A stretch of 64,000 bases of DNA from Mycolicibacterium hodleri (GCF_025822245.1 NZ_JACKTL010000017.1:124001-188000); one strand, 5' to 3'. Positions 26,815 through 36,626 are shown, numbered from the stretch's first letter. Program-made: numbers and translations. Notes: a model not told the origin generated them from the sequence alone.

Positions 26815-27669
26815 TTAGTACGTGTAGAAACCCTTGCCCGACTTCTTGCCCAGCTGGCCGGCCTCGACCATCCGCTGCAGCAGCGGGGGCGGCCCGTACA
26901 GCGGCTCCTTGAACTCTTCGAACATCGAATCCGCGATGAGCTTCAGCGTGTCCAGCCCGACGAGATCGCTCAGCTTCAGCGGACCCATCGGGTGCGACAA
27001 CCCCGCGACGACGGCCGTGTCGATGTCCTCGACGGTGGCGACACCGGCCTCGGCCATCCGGATCGCCGCCAGAAGGTACGGCACCAGCAGCGCGTTGACG
27101 ACGAAGCCGGACCGGTCGGTGCATCGCACCACCTTCTTGCCGAGCGTCACGCCCGCGAATTCCGCGACGCGTTCCAACGCATCGTCGTCGGTGACCAGCG
27201 TCGGGACCAGCTCCACCAGCGGCAGCACCGGCACGGGGTTGAAGAAGTGCAGCCCCAGCACGCGGCTCGGGTTCTTCGTCGCCGCGGCGATCTTCATGAT
27301 CGGGATGCTGGAGGTGTTGGACGCCAGCACGGCGGCCGGATCGGTGATGGCCTCGTCGAGCTGCGCGAAGACCTTCGCCTTGACCGCCGCGTCCTCGACG
27401 ATGGCCTCGACCACCAGCTGGCGGTCGGCCAGGTCGGCGATGTCGGTGGCGACGCTCAACCGCGCAAGCGCGTCGTCGCGCTCGGTCTCGGTCAGCTTGC
27501 CCCTGCTGACGCCACGCTCCAGCGACGAGACGATGCGGCCGCGGCCCGCCTCGGCCAGCGCCTCCGTGGGCTCGTAGATGCGGACGTCCACACCCGCGCG
27601 CAGCGACACCTCCGCGATGCCTGCGCCCATCTGCCCGGCGCCGACGACACCCACTCGTTCAATGGTCAT
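26815..27669 (-). CDS. fadB2: FadB2, 3-hydroxybutyryl-CoA dehydrogenase
   Basis: This 284-residue NAD enzyme oxidises or reduces beta-hydroxybutyryl-CoA. The N-terminal Rossmann domain has VGVVGAGQMGAGIAEV, followed by SNTSSIPI, the catalytic-His segment LGLHFFNPVP and the C-terminal dimer domain with DRSGFVVNALLVPY. ATG 27669 starts the family sequence MTIERVGVVG. It lies beyond the hairpin that follows icl, so it is transcribed separately from icl. Confidence 0.93.
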   Translation of the reverse strand: MTIERVGVVGAGQMGAGIAEVSLRAGVDVRIYEPTEALAEAGRGRIVSSLERGVSRGKLTETERDDALARLSVATDIADLADRQLVVEAIVEDAAVKAKVFAQLDEAITDPAAVLASNTSSIPIMKIAAATKNPSRVLGLHFFNPVPVLPLVELVPTLVTDDDALERVAEFAGVTLGKKVVRCTDRSGFVVNALLVPYLLAAIRMAEAGVATVEDIDTAVVAGLSHPMGPLKLSDLVGLDTLKLIADSMFEEFKEPLYGPPPLLQRMVEAGQLGKKSGKGFYTY

Positions 27670-27694
27670 GTTGTCACTTTCTACTTCATGCCCC

Positions 27695-27753
27695 GCGAAC
27701 AGACGCAAAGGGCCCTGAAACACACGGTTTCAGGGCCCTTTGCGTCTGCTCGC
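27695..27753 (-). terminator. strong hairpin downstream of icl
   Basis: Perfect 22-bp arms (27700-27721 and 27727-27748) enclose a 5-nt loop ACACG; GCGA/TCGC just outside extend the stem after one mismatch. Each arm contains AAAGGGCCCTGAAA. It lies 20 bp after the icl stop in the leftward direction and before the fadB2 start, so it should end icl transcription. There is no long T-tract, which is common for mycobacterial terminators. Confidence 0.8.
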
Positions 27754-27767
27754 GCAGAAAACGGGAC

Positions 27768-29054
27768 CTAGTGGAACTGGCCCTCTTCGGTCGAGCCCGC
27801 GAGTGCGGTGGTCGACGAGGTCGGGTCCACGGTGGTGGCGATCCGATCGAAGTAGCCGGCGCCGACCTCACGCTGGTGCTTCGTCGCGGTGTAGCCCCGC
27901 TCCTCGGCGGCGAACTCGCGCTCCTGCAGCTCGACGTAGGCGCTCATCTGATTGCGGGCGTAGCCGTGGGCCAGATCGAACATCGAGTAGTTCAGGGCGT
28001 GGAAGCCGGCCAGCGTGATGAACTGGAACTTGAATCCCATTGCGCCGAGCTCGTTCTGGAACTTCGCGATGGTCGCGTCGTCCAGGTGCTGCTTCCAGTT
28101 GAACGACGGCGAGCAGTTGTAGGCCAGCATCTGGTCCGGGAACTCGCTCTTGACGCCCTCGGCAAACTTCTTGGCCAGCTCCAGGTCCGGGGTGCCGGTC
28201 TCCATCCAGATGAGGTCGGAGTACGGCGCGTAGGACTTGGCGCGGGCGATGCAAGGCTCGAGGCCGTTCTTGACCCGGTAGAAGCCTTCCTTCGTGCGCT
28301 CGCCGGTGATGAACGGCTGGTCGCGCTCGTCGACGTCGGAGGTGATCAGCGTGGCTGCCTCGGCGTCAGTGCGGGCGATGACGACCGTCGGGACGTCGGC
28401 GACGTCGGCCGCCAGGCGGGCCGAGGTCAGGGTGCGGATGTGCTGCTGGGTCGGGATGAGCACCTTGCCACCGAGGTGGCCGCACTTCTTCTCCGACGCG
28501 AGCTGGTCCTCCCAGTGCGAACCGGCGACACCGGCGGCGATCATGGCCTTCTGCAGCTCGTAGACGTTGAGCGCGCCACCGAAGCCGGCTTCGCCGTCGG
28601 CGACGATCGGGGCCAGCCAGTTCTCGACCGAGCGGTCGCCCTCGACCTTGGCGATCTGGTCGGCGCGCAGCAGCGCGTTGTTGATGCGGCGCACGACCTG
28701 CGGGACCGAGTTGGCCGGGTAGAGACTCTGGTCGGGGTAGGTGTGGCCGGAGAGGTTCGCGTCGCCGGCGACCTGCCACCCGGACAGGTAGATGGCCTTG
28801 AGGCCGGCACGGACCTGCTGCACGGCCTGGTTGCCGGTCAGGGCGCCCAGCGAGTTGACGTAGTCCATGTCGTGGAGCTGCTCCCACAGCACCTCGGCGC
28901 CGCGGCGGGCCAGCGTGCTCTCCTCGACCACGTGCCCCTGCAGAGCGACGACGTCCTCCGGGGTGTACGTGCGGGTGATGCCCTTCCAGCGAGGGTTGTT
29001 GTCCCAGTCGTGCTGGATCTGTTCGGGTGACTTCGGCGTGCCAACGGTGGACAT
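27768..29054 (-). CDS. icl: isocitrate lyase (glyoxylate shunt)
   Basis: The 428-residue enzyme splits isocitrate into glyoxylate and succinate, and in mycobacteria also serves as methylisocitrate lyase. The catalytic signature KKCGHLGGK contains Cys191. Length and sequence match Icl1 of M. tuberculosis. ATG 29054 has AAGGAG nine bases upstream. The RamB regulator is encoded 1.2 kb away and TGCGAA motifs lie in the control region. Confidence 0.96.
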   Translation of the reverse strand: MSTVGTPKSPEQIQHDWDNNPRWKGITRTYTPEDVVALQGHVVEESTLARRGAEVLWEQLHDMDYVNSLGALTGNQAVQQVRAGLKAIYLSGWQVAGDANLSGHTYPDQSLYPANSVPQVVRRINNALLRADQIAKVEGDRSVENWLAPIVADGEAGFGGALNVYELQKAMIAAGVAGSHWEDQLASEKKCGHLGGKVLIPTQQHIRTLTSARLAADVADVPTVVIARTDAEAATLITSDVDERDQPFITGERTKEGFYRVKNGLEPCIARAKSYAPYSDLIWMETGTPDLELAKKFAEGVKSEFPDQMLAYNCSPSFNWKQHLDDATIAKFQNELGAMGFKFQFITLAGFHALNYSMFDLAHGYARNQMSAYVELQEREFAAEERGYTATKHQREVGAGYFDRIATTVDPTSSTTALAGSTEEGQFH

Positions 29055-29316
29055 CGGGGCTCCTTCGAGTACGAGTGCCGGCGACGTTGCCTTCGTTTCG
29101 TTGTTAACGCCACCGCGCATTTAGCTTTTCTGCTTACACGACCATGGCACAGCACATAGTCGCAGGTCCACCGGTTTCGGTTGCCAATTTTCGCCAACCA
29201 TTGCGTGTAATTTGCGAAGGTTGCGAAGAACCGGATGAACTGAACCGGTTCAGAAGTTACCGTGGAGTAACACAACGCCGCAGGTCAGTACGCCCGTACT
29301 GTTAAACCCAATCGAT
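29055..29316 (-). promoter_or_regulatory. icl control region with several dyads and TGCGAA motifs
   Basis: This 262-bp spacer carries TTTGCGAA (29211-29218) and TTGCGAA (29221-29227) in tandem 10 bp apart, TTCGCCAA at 29190-29197, the dyad GTTAC-CGTGGA-GTAAC (29256-29271), the palindrome AACCGGTT (29243-29250), and CAGTAC-GCCC-GTACTG (29286-29301), which may end the thioesterase transcript. TGCGAA words recur before ramB, and RamB is a known regulator of icl in mycobacteria and corynebacteria. Confidence 0.6.
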
Positions 29317-30135
29317 TCAGAGCGAGAAGAGACTGGCGACGGCCTTGACCTCGTCGCCGACCACATATGTGAGCGTTGTAACACTGCGGTCGGCGACGTC
29401 CGCGCCGAACCTGTCGGTCGAACCGGCCGGATATTCGTGGCGGAGGATCTCGAGCTGGTCCCCCAACGCGACCGGCAGGTCGTGCTCGATGGTGACGCGC
29501 AGCGGCTTGGCCACCAGGTCCGGCCGCTCGACGAGATAGTCCTCGATGACGCTCCAGTACACCGAGTTGTTCATGTGGTCGAAGATGTCGATGTCGCTGA
29601 CGCGGACGGGATACGCGCGGACGTCGGTCGCATCCCCGCGGGCGCCCGCCTTCAGGTAGGCCTTCCACCGCAATCGGTTGACCGGGGTCGTCTTCTGCAA
29701 GCCCGCGATGAAGTCGTCGGAGATGCGCGCCGGCCCCTGCGTCTCGCGGTTGATGTTGATCCAGAACGCCTCGGATTCGATCCGCCCGCCCCGGCGCCCG
29801 TCGATGCGCACCCGCATGTCGCACCACCGGTTGGAGGTGCCCGAACACCACCGCCGCAGCCGGAGCATGTCCTTGAACACGATCGGCTCGATCATGTCGA
29901 TCATGGTGCGTCGGACGATCCAGAGCGGATGCGTCTCCTCGAACCCCATCTCGCGCAGCTGATCGGAACCGATGTCCTGGATGTGCCGGGTGGCGGCGTC
30001 GAACTTCAACCTGCCCGTGCGGTCGACGTCCGCCACCCGCAGCGGCCACTCGACGTCGAAGACGTCCGGATGCGGATCGGGGACCGGCATCATCGACTTC
30101 GCCAGACCCGTGCCCAGCCCACCCTCGGTGCTCAC
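29317..30135 (-). CDS. acyl-ACP thioesterase family protein (Rv0466-like)
   Basis: The 272-residue protein has two hot-dog domains, as in FatA-type acyl-ACP thioesterases. It shows WIVRRTMIDMIEPI, RWCSGTSNRWCDMRV and the second-domain DHMNNSVYWSVIEDYL. It probably releases fatty acids from carrier protein or CoA. GTG 30135 is chosen by comparison with the shorter family N-terminus; a longer frame from 30171 is possible. A paralogue with weaker motifs lies at 54458-55204. Confidence 0.85.
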   Translation of the reverse strand: MSTEGGLGTGLAKSMMPVPDPHPDVFDVEWPLRVADVDRTGRLKFDAATRHIQDIGSDQLREMGFEETHPLWIVRRTMIDMIEPIVFKDMLRLRRWCSGTSNRWCDMRVRIDGRRGGRIESEAFWININRETQGPARISDDFIAGLQKTTPVNRLRWKAYLKAGARGDATDVRAYPVRVSDIDIFDHMNNSVYWSVIEDYLVERPDLVAKPLRVTIEHDLPVALGDQLEILRHEYPAGSTDRFGADVADRSVTTLTYVVGDEVKAVASLFSL

Positions 30136-30172
30136 GAGTCCAGATAATGCCACGAGAGCACCCTGTGCCAAT

Positions 30173-30195
30173 CCTGCGAAGAGTGCCTTCGCAGG
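30173..30195. promoter_or_regulatory. CCTGCGAAG/CTTCGCAGG operator before ramB
   Basis: Perfect 9-bp arms CCTGCGAAG and CTTCGCAGG flank a 5-bp centre, AGTGC. The dyad is 18 bp before the ramB start and 37 bp from the divergent thioesterase start. Its half-site TGCGAAG is the same word found twice in front of icl, so it is the best candidate for the RamB autoregulatory site. Confidence 0.65.
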
Positions 30196-30213
30196 CTGAT
30201 TATGCTGGTGGGC

Positions 30214-31641
30214 GTGGCCAAGACGTTCGTCGGATCACGGGTCCGCCAGCTCCGCAGCGAGCGCGGATTCAGCCAGGCCGCCCTGGCGCAGATGCTCGAC
30301 ATCTCCCCCAGCTACCTGAACCAGATCGAACGCGACGTCCGACCCCTGACCGTCGCCGTGCTGCTGCGCATCACCGAGGTGTTCGGCGTCGACGCCACGT
30401 TCTTCGCCTCCCAGGACGACACCCGCCTGGTCGCCGAACTGCGCGAGGTGACGATGGACAGCGACGTCGGCGTCGACGTGGCCCCCTCCGAGGTGGCCGA
30501 CGTCGTCAACGCGCACCCCGCGCTGGCCCAGGCGATGGTCAACCTGCACCGGCGGTACCGACTGACCACCACTCAACTCGCGGCGGCCACCGAGGGCCGC
30601 TTCTCCGATGGCACCGGCTCCAGCTCGGGCTGGGGATCCATCACGATGCCGCACGAGGAAGTGCGCGACTACTTCTACCAGCGGCAGAACTATCTGCACG
30701 AACTCGACGCCGCAGCCGAGGACCTCACCGTCCGCATGCGGATGAACCGCGCCGACCTGGCGGCCGAACTGTCCGACCGCCTCGTCCGGGTGCACGGCGT
30801 GCACATCGTCAAGCGAATCGATCTGGGCGACACCGTGTTGCACCGCTTCGACCCCGCCACCAAGACCCTGGAGATCGGCGGGCACCTGCCGTCGGGACAG
30901 ACGGTCTTCAAGCTCGCCGCCGAGTTGGCCTTCCTCGAGTTCGGCGACCTCATCGACAGCCTGGTCGACGACGGCAACTTCACCAGCGACGAATCCCGCA
31001 CCCTGGCCCGCCTGGGGTTGGCCAACTACTTCGCGGCGGCGACCATCCTGCCGTACCGCCAGTTCCACGACGTGGCCGAGAACTTCCGCTACGACGTCGA
31101 GCGGCTCTCGGCGTTCTACTCCGTCAGCTACGAGACCATCGCACACCGATTGTCGACGTTGCAGCGACCGTCGATGCGGGGCGTCCCCCTGTCGTTCGTC
31201 CGCGTCGACCGGGCCGGCAACATGTCGAAACGGCAGTCCGCCACCGGTTTTCACTTCTCCTCCAGCGGGGGCACCTGCCCGCTGTGGAACGTCTACGAGA
31301 CGTTCGCCAACCCAGGAAAGATCCTGGTGCAAATCGCCCAGATGCCCGACGGACGGCACTACATGTGGGTGGCGCGCACCGTCGAGCGCAGGGCGTCGCG
31401 GTACGGCCAGCCGGGTAAGACGTTCGCGATCGGCCTCGGCTGCGAGCTGCGCCACGCGCAGCGACTGGTGTACTCCGACGGGCTCGACCTCTCCAGCGAG
31501 GTGGGCACGCCGATCGGGGCGGGCTGCCGGGTATGCGAGCGCGACAACTGCCCGCAACGCGCGTTCCCCGCCCTCGGCCGGGCGCTGGATCTCGACGAGC
31601 ACCGCAGCACGGTGTCGCCATACCCGGTCAGGCGCACCTGA
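30214..31641 (+). CDS. ramB: RamB, regulator of acetate and glyoxylate metabolism
   Basis: The 475-residue protein has an N-terminal XRE helix-turn-helix (about 8-65, SQAALAQMLDISPSYLNQIE), a peptidase-M78-like domain and a C-terminal short-chain-fatty-acid regulator domain with a Cys cluster (GCRVCERDNCPQRAFP). It represses icl and its own gene in M. tuberculosis. GTG 30214 (MAKTFVGSRVRQLR) matches the homologue; an ATG four codons upstream is also possible. A perfect 9-bp dyad lies just before the start. Confidence 0.92.
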   Translation: MAKTFVGSRVRQLRSERGFSQAALAQMLDISPSYLNQIERDVRPLTVAVLLRITEVFGVDATFFASQDDTRLVAELREVTMDSDVGVDVAPSEVADVVNAHPALAQAMVNLHRRYRLTTTQLAAATEGRFSDGTGSSSGWGSITMPHEEVRDYFYQRQNYLHELDAAAEDLTVRMRMNRADLAAELSDRLVRVHGVHIVKRIDLGDTVLHRFDPATKTLEIGGHLPSGQTVFKLAAELAFLEFGDLIDSLVDDGNFTSDESRTLARLGLANYFAAATILPYRQFHDVAENFRYDVERLSAFYSVSYETIAHRLSTLQRPSMRGVPLSFVRVDRAGNMSKRQSATGFHFSSSGGTCPLWNVYETFANPGKILVQIAQMPDGRHYMWVARTVERRASRYGQPGKTFAIGLGCELRHAQRLVYSDGLDLSSEVGTPIGAGCRVCERDNCPQRAFPALGRALDLDEHRSTVSPYPVRRT

Positions 31642-31661
31642 CCCCACCTACACTGCAAGAG

Positions 31662-32216
31662 GTGAGCGCCCCCGAGACTGTTCCCGCACGTATCCGGCCA
31701 GGAGGCTTCCGCGAGCTCGGACCCCTGAACTGGATCATCGCCAAGTTGGGCGCGAGGGCCATCCGCGCCCCCCGCTTCGCACTCTTCAACGTGATCGGGC
31801 AGCACCAACTGCTGTTCCTGGCCTGGCTTCCGTATTCGGGGATGCTGCTCGGGCTTGGCAAACTGCCCCGCCAGGAGGCCGAGTTGGTCATCCTTCGGGT
31901 CGGGCACCTTCGCGACTGCGAGTACGAACTGCAGCAGCACCGGCGCCTCGCCCGCAGCCGTGGCGTCGACCTCGACACCCAGGCGCGGATCTTCGAGGGC
32001 CCGGACGCGGAGGGGCTCACCGACAGGCAACGCGTTCTCATCACCGCGACCGACGAGTTCGTCATCACCCGGTCCATGTCGGCCGAGACGTGGACCGCGC
32101 TGTCGTCCCATCTGACCAAGAAGCAGCTGATCGAATTCTGCATGCTGGCAAGCCAATACGACGGACTGGCCGCCACCATGGCGACGCTGAAGATCCCGCT
32201 AGACTTCCCGAACTGA
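31662..32216 (+). CDS. carboxymuconolactone decarboxylase-like (AhpD-fold) protein (Rv0464c-like)
   Basis: The 184-residue protein has the CMD/AhpD helical fold, with EAELVILRVGHLRDCEYELQ. AhpD-type members have a CxxC pair; here only HLRDCEYE carries one Cys, so peroxidase-reductant chemistry is doubtful. GTG 31662 is preceded by TACACT (31649-31654) at seven bases, a leaderless layout. It follows ramB by 20 bp. Confidence 0.82.
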   Translation: MSAPETVPARIRPGGFRELGPLNWIIAKLGARAIRAPRFALFNVIGQHQLLFLAWLPYSGMLLGLGKLPRQEAELVILRVGHLRDCEYELQQHRRLARSRGVDLDTQARIFEGPDAEGLTDRQRVLITATDEFVITRSMSAETWTALSSHLTKKQLIEFCMLASQYDGLAATMATLKIPLDFPN

Positions 32217-32222
32217 CCGTCG

Positions 32223-32495
32223 CTACAGGTAGGTCACCGCAAGCACGCTGACCGAGAACAGCAACGGCGACACGGGCAGACACCACGCGAACGCGGCCTT
32301 CGCGAAGTCCTTGCGGCGATGGAACCGCCGACCCAGGAAGACGCATGCCACGCCGATGAGCAGCGTGGCCGCCGCGGTCACCAACACCCACACGTCGACG
32401 GTGGTGGTCTGAGTCGCGAGGGAGATCGCGGCCAGCCACAACACGTGGCCGACGATCAGTCCGCCGACGCCGGCGACGACGACCGTTGCTTTCAC
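32223..32495 (-). CDS. small membrane protein (Rv0463-like)
   Basis: The 90-residue protein has three hydrophobic helices (about 5-25, 33-52 and 68-88) with a basic loop GRRFHRRKDF between the last two. It has no recognised domain. It follows lpdC on the same strand by 13 bp, so co-transcription with lpdC is likely, as at the Rv0462-Rv0463 locus. Confidence 0.78.
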   Translation of the reverse strand: MKATVVVAGVGGLIVGHVLWLAAISLATQTTTVDVWVLVTAAATLLIGVACVFLGRRFHRRKDFAKAAFAWCLPVSPLLFSVSVLAVTYL

Positions 32496-32508
32496 GCGGG
32501 CGCGTCGA

Positions 32509-33903
32509 TCAGAAGTTGATCATGTGGCCGGCCAAGCCGTGGAAGCACTCCTGCAGCGCCTCCGACAGCGTGGGATGGGTGTGCACGTTGCGGGTGAGCT
32601 CGTTGACGGTCAGGTCCCACTTCTGCGCGAGCGTGAGCTCCGGCAGCAGCTCGGACACGTCGTGCCCGATCAGATGGCCGCCGAGCAGTTCGCCGTACTT
32701 CGCGTCGGCGATGATCTTGACGAATCCGCCCGGCTCACCCAGCCCGTGTGCCTTGCCGTTCGCGGTGAACGGGAACTTCGCGACCTTGACGTCGTACCCC
32801 TCGTCGCGGGCCTGCTGTTCGGTGAGTCCGAAGCTGGCGACCTGCGGCTGGCAGAACGTGGCCCGCGGCAGCATGCGGTAGTCACCCAACGGCAATGTCT
32901 CTGCGCCGGCGATGGTTTCGGCCGCGACCACACCCATCGCTTCGGCGACGTGGGCCAGCTGCAGCTTCATCGTGACGTCGCCGATGGCGTAGATGTGCGG
33001 CACGTTGGTGCGCATGTAGTCGTCGATGGCGATGGCCTTGCGGTCGGTCAGCTCGACACCGGCCTTGTCCAGGCCGATCGTCTCGACGTTGGGCACGAAC
33101 CCGATCGACTGCATGACCTTGTCGGCGACGAGTTCCTCGGTCTTGCCGTCCTTGCTGACGACGACCTTCACCGACGAGCCCTCGTCGGTGATCGACTCCA
33201 CCTTGGTGCCGGTGCGGATCTTCACGCCCAGCTTCTTGAACTGCTTCTCGATCTCCTTGGAGATCTCGGCGTCCTCGTTGGGCAAGGCACGGGGCAAGAA
33301 CTCGACGATGGTGACGTCCACGCCGTAGTTGCTCATCACGTAACCGAACTCCATGCCGATGGCACCGGCGCCGGCGATGACGATCGACTTGGGGAGCTCA
33401 CCCTCCATGATCTGTTCTTCGTAGGTGACCACGTTCTCCGACAGCTCAGTCCCCGGAACCAGCCGGGTGCGGCTGCCGGTGGCGATGATGGCGTTGTCGA
33501 AGGTGACCGAGTCGGTGCCACCGTCGTTCAGCTCGACCGAGAGCGTGTTGGCGTCGGTGAACGTACCGCGGCCGTGGATCTCGGTGATCTTGTTCTTCTT
33601 CATCAGGAAGTGCACGCCCGCGACGCGGCCGTCGGCGACCTTGCGGCTGCGGTCGAACGCCGAACCGTAGTCGAACGACACGTCACCGCTGATGCCGAAC
33701 GTCTTGGCTTCCTTGGTGAAGATGTGCGCCAGCTCGGCGTTGCGCAGCAGCGACTTGGACGGGATGCAGCCCACGTTGAGGCACACACCACCCCAGTACT
33801 TGGGCTCGACGATGGCAGTGTTGAGGCCGAGCTGGGCAGCGCGAATGGCGGCCACGTAACCGCCGGGACCGGCACCGAGTACGACGACGTCATAGTGAGT
33901 CAC
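32509..33903 (-). CDS. lpdC: LpdC, dihydrolipoamide dehydrogenase
   Basis: The 464-residue FAD/NAD enzyme is the E3 subunit of pyruvate and other 2-oxoacid dehydrogenases, and in mycobacteria also of a peroxiredoxin system. FAD binding is at [12 protein letters not shown] (8-19), the redox pair is Cys41/Cys46 in [16 protein letters not shown] binding at [13 protein letters not shown], and the C-terminal His-Glu of [11 protein letters not shown] completes the active site. Its position, downstream of the icl-ramB group, is conserved. Confidence 0.96.
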   Translation of the reverse strand: MTHYDVVVLGAGPGGYVAAIRAAQLGLNTAIVEPKYWGGVCLNVGCIPSKSLLRNAELAHIFTKEAKTFGISGDVSFDYGSAFDRSRKVADGRVAGVHFLMKKNKITEIHGRGTFTDANTLSVELNDGGTDSVTFDNAIIATGSRTRLVPGTELSENVVTYEEQIMEGELPKSIVIAGAGAIGMEFGYVMSNYGVDVTIVEFLPRALPNEDAEISKEIEKQFKKLGVKIRTGTKVESITDEGSSVKVVVSKDGKTEELVADKVMQSIGFVPNVETIGLDKAGVELTDRKAIAIDDYMRTNVPHIYAIGDVTMKLQLAHVAEAMGVVAAETIAGAETLPLGDYRMLPRATFCQPQVASFGLTEQQARDEGYDVKVAKFPFTANGKAHGLGEPGGFVKIIADAKYGELLGGHLIGHDVSELLPELTLAQKWDLTVNELTRNVHTHPTLSEALQECFHGLAGHMINF

Positions 33904-33948
33904 GACCCCAGCCTAATGGTCGCGGCCACGGCACCCGCGGTAGATCCG

Positions 33949-34449
33949 TCAGCCGAGAGCGATCGCCGGCCGCGCCGCGGGGATGGGACAGGCGTCCTGC
34001 GCCTCGGCCACGACGTGAGTGCCGTTCTCGCGCGGACGCTCGCCGCGTTCGTAGCGCGACCCGGTGACCGGCGGGTCCGCGTCGAGCAGCCGGTTCTCCT
34101 CCTCGGTGAAGGCGCGACCGCGGCTGAGGAACCGCATCCCCTCCGGCGTCTCGAGGCTGAAGCCACCACCGCGGCCGGGCACCACGTCGATGACCAACTG
34201 GGTGTGCTTCCACGCCTCGAACTGGCTGCCCGAGATCCACACCGGCACGCCGTCGCCCACGTCGAGGGTGCCAAGCAGGACGTCACGGTCGCCCACCAGG
34301 AACTCGCCGTCGGGATAACACATCGGCGACGACCCGTCGCAGCACCCGCCGGACTGGTGAAACATCAACGCTCCGTGGCGACTTTGCAACGTCCGGAGCA
34401 GTTGGGCCGCGGCCTCGGTGATCAGTGCGCGGTTCGGTACGTCCACCAT
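33949..34449 (-). CDS. DUF779 domain-containing protein (Rv0459-like)
   Basis: The 166-residue protein has the DUF779 core: LMFHQSGGCCDGSSPMCYPDGEF, then SQFEAWKHTQLVIDVVPGRGGGFSLE. The clustered Cys residues suggest metal binding. Homologues usually sit beside an aldehyde dehydrogenase (Rv0458); here no such gene is adjacent, and the aldehyde dehydrogenase at 39.7 kb is of another type. ATG 34449 is chosen because AGGGGA lies six bases upstream. Confidence 0.85.
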   Translation of the reverse strand: MVDVPNRALITEAAAQLLRTLQSRHGALMFHQSGGCCDGSSPMCYPDGEFLVGDRDVLLGTLDVGDGVPVWISGSQFEAWKHTQLVIDVVPGRGGGFSLETPEGMRFLSRGRAFTEEENRLLDADPPVTGSRYERGERPRENGTHVVAEAQDACPIPAARPAIALG

Positions 34450-34522
34450 CGTCAATCCCCTCCCCTGGTCCGTCGACCAGGTGTTACTCAGCTCACAGTA
34501 CGCCGACGGTCACAATGGTCGG

Positions 34523-36535
34523 GTGGACGACGACCCCCAGCTGTGGCTCGAGGACATCACCGGTGACGACGCGCTCGAGTGGGTGCGACGCCACAACGAG
34601 CCGACACTCGACGAGCTCGGCGGCGAGCGTTTCGAGCAGATGCGGGCCGAGGCGCTGGAAATCCTCGACACCGACGCCCGGATCCCCTACGTGCGGCGGC
34701 GCGGCGGTTACCTCTACAACTACTGGCGCGACGGCGCCCACCCCCGCGGACTCTGGCGACGCACCACGCTGGACCAATACCGCACCGACGATCCTGACTG
34801 GGACGTCCTCGTCGACCTGGACGCCTTGGCCGCGGCGGACGACGAGAACTGGGTGTGGGCCGGTGCCGAGGTCATCGAACCCGACTACTCCCTGGCCCTG
34901 GTGGAGTTGTCCCGGGGCGGGTCCGACGCCACGGTGGTTCGCGAATTCGACCTGACCACACGGGAATTCGTCGATGGCGGCTTCAGGGTGGACGAGGCCA
35001 AGACCAGCATCTCCTGGGAGGACCACGACACCGTGCTCGTCGGCACGGACTTCGGCCCCGGTTCGCTGACCGAGTCCGGCTACCCGCGCGTCGTGAAGCG
35101 GTGGCGGCGGAACCAGTCGCTGTCGGAGGCTCAGACGGTGTTCGAGGGCGTCGCAACCGACGTCAGCGTCGGGGTGGGGTTCGACCCGACCCCGGGGTTC
35201 GAGCGACTGATCGCCTCCCGGTCGGTCGACTTCTTCAACCGCGAATACTTCGAGATCCGCGACGACGAATTGGTGCGGATCGACGTCCCCACCGACGCGG
35301 GGATCTCGATTCACCGGGAGTGGCTGCTGATTCGGCCGCGCACCGCATGGACGGTCGGGACTACGACCTACCCGGCCGGGTCGTTGCTGGCCGCCAAATA
35401 CGACGAGTTCCTCTCCGGCACAATCGCATTGGACGTTGTCTTCGAGCCGGACGCACACACCAGCCTCGACACCTACACCTGGACCAGGGACCGGCTGGTG
35501 CTGGGCACCTTGGTCGACGTCGCCACCCACGTCGAAGTCGTCACCCCCGGTTCGTGGCACCGCGAACCCGTCGTCGGCCTGCCGGCCAACGCGACGACGG
35601 TGATCGTCGACGCCGATGAACTCGGCGACGAGATCTTCTTGGATTCCAGCGGTTTCGACAGCCCGTCCCGACTGCTGTGGGCCCACGTCGGCTCGGAACT
35701 CACCGAGATCAAGAGTGCGCCGGCGTTCTTCGACGCCTCGGACGTCGAGGTACACCAGCACTTCGTCGCGTCCGCCGACGGCACGATGATCCCGTACTTC
35801 GTGGTGGGCCACCGTGGTTCGACGGGTCCGGGCAAGACGCTGCTGGGTGGGTACGGCGGCTTCGAGTCCTCCAACACCCCCGGATATGCCGGCGTCCTAG
35901 GCAAGCTGTGGCTGTCGAGGGGAGGCACCTACGTACTGGCCAACATTCGCGGCGGCGGGGAGTACGGGCCGACGTGGCACACCCAGGCGATGCGCGAGGG
36001 CAGGCACCTCGTCCACGAGGACTTCGCAGCCGTCGCAGCCGATCTGGTGGCACGCGGCATCACCACCGTCGACCAGTTGGGCGCCCAGGGTGGCAGCAAC
36101 GGCGGGCTGCTGATGGGCATCATGCTGACCAAGTACCCGGAACTGTTCGGCGCGTTGGTGTGCAGCGTGCCGCTGCTCGACATGAAGCGCTACCACCTGC
36201 TGTTGGCCGGGGCCTCCTGGGTCGCCGAATACGGCAACCCCGACGATCCCGACGACTGGGCGTTCATCAGCGAATACTCGCCTTACCAGAACATCTCGGC
36301 CGACCGCGAGTATCCCGCGCTCTTGATGACGACGTCCACCCGTGACGACCGCGTCCACCCCGGCCATGCCAGGAAGATGACCGCGGCGCTGGAGGCGGCC
36401 GGCCATCGAGTCCGCTACTACGAGAACGTGGAGGGCGGACACGCCGGGGCGGCGGACAACGCACAGACGGCGTTCCGCTCGGCCCTGGTCTACGAGTTCC
36501 TGCACCGCATGCTGGGCGACGAGCGGACACCGTAA
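34523..36535 (+). CDS. prolyl oligopeptidase family serine peptidase (Rv0457c-like)
   Basis: The 670-residue S9 peptidase has an N-terminal seven-blade propeller (about 70-400) and a C-terminal alpha/beta hydrolase domain. The nucleophile is Ser525 in QGGSNGGLLMG; the Asp and His lie in TSTRDDRVHPGHA and EGGHAGAADN. It cleaves short peptides after Pro in the family. There is no signal peptide. GTG 34523 follows a CACAAT hexamer by six bases (leaderless layout); the longer frame upstream is read-through. Confidence 0.92.
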   Translation: MDDDPQLWLEDITGDDALEWVRRHNEPTLDELGGERFEQMRAEALEILDTDARIPYVRRRGGYLYNYWRDGAHPRGLWRRTTLDQYRTDDPDWDVLVDLDALAAADDENWVWAGAEVIEPDYSLALVELSRGGSDATVVREFDLTTREFVDGGFRVDEAKTSISWEDHDTVLVGTDFGPGSLTESGYPRVVKRWRRNQSLSEAQTVFEGVATDVSVGVGFDPTPGFERLIASRSVDFFNREYFEIRDDELVRIDVPTDAGISIHREWLLIRPRTAWTVGTTTYPAGSLLAAKYDEFLSGTIALDVVFEPDAHTSLDTYTWTRDRLVLGTLVDVATHVEVVTPGSWHREPVVGLPANATTVIVDADELGDEIFLDSSGFDSPSRLLWAHVGSELTEIKSAPAFFDASDVEVHQHFVASADGTMIPYFVVGHRGSTGPGKTLLGGYGGFESSNTPGYAGVLGKLWLSRGGTYVLANIRGGGEYGPTWHTQAMREGRHLVHEDFAAVAADLVARGITTVDQLGAQGGSNGGLLMGIMLTKYPELFGALVCSVPLLDMKRYHLLLAGASWVAEYGNPDDPDDWAFISEYSPYQNISADREYPALLMTTSTRDDRVHPGHARKMTAALEAAGHRVRYYENVEGGHAGAADNAQTAFRSALVYEFLHRMLGDERTP

Positions 36536-36552
36536 CGATCGCAGGGCGGCCT

Positions 36553-36599
36553 GACACTCCCCGTCGTCGAACCCCTGACAATCGTCGACGGGAGGTGTC
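36553..36599. promoter_or_regulatory. 14-bp inverted repeat upstream of the ECF sigma gene
   Basis: GACACTCCCCGTCG (36553-36566) and CGACGGGAGGTGTC (36586-36599) are inverted copies matching at 12 of 14 positions, 19 bp apart. The right arm covers the expected -35 position for the -10-like TACCAT at 36613-36618. It may be an operator for the sigma operon or, as RNA, a terminator for the peptidase gene that ends 18 bp earlier. Confidence 0.45.
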
Positions 36600-36626
36600 G
36601 CCCGTGAACGGCTACCATCCGTGCTA

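Noticed and set aside
30147-31418. 423-codon frame overlapping ramB
   Set aside because: It is an alternative-frame shadow, rich in Arg and Pro and without homologous motifs.
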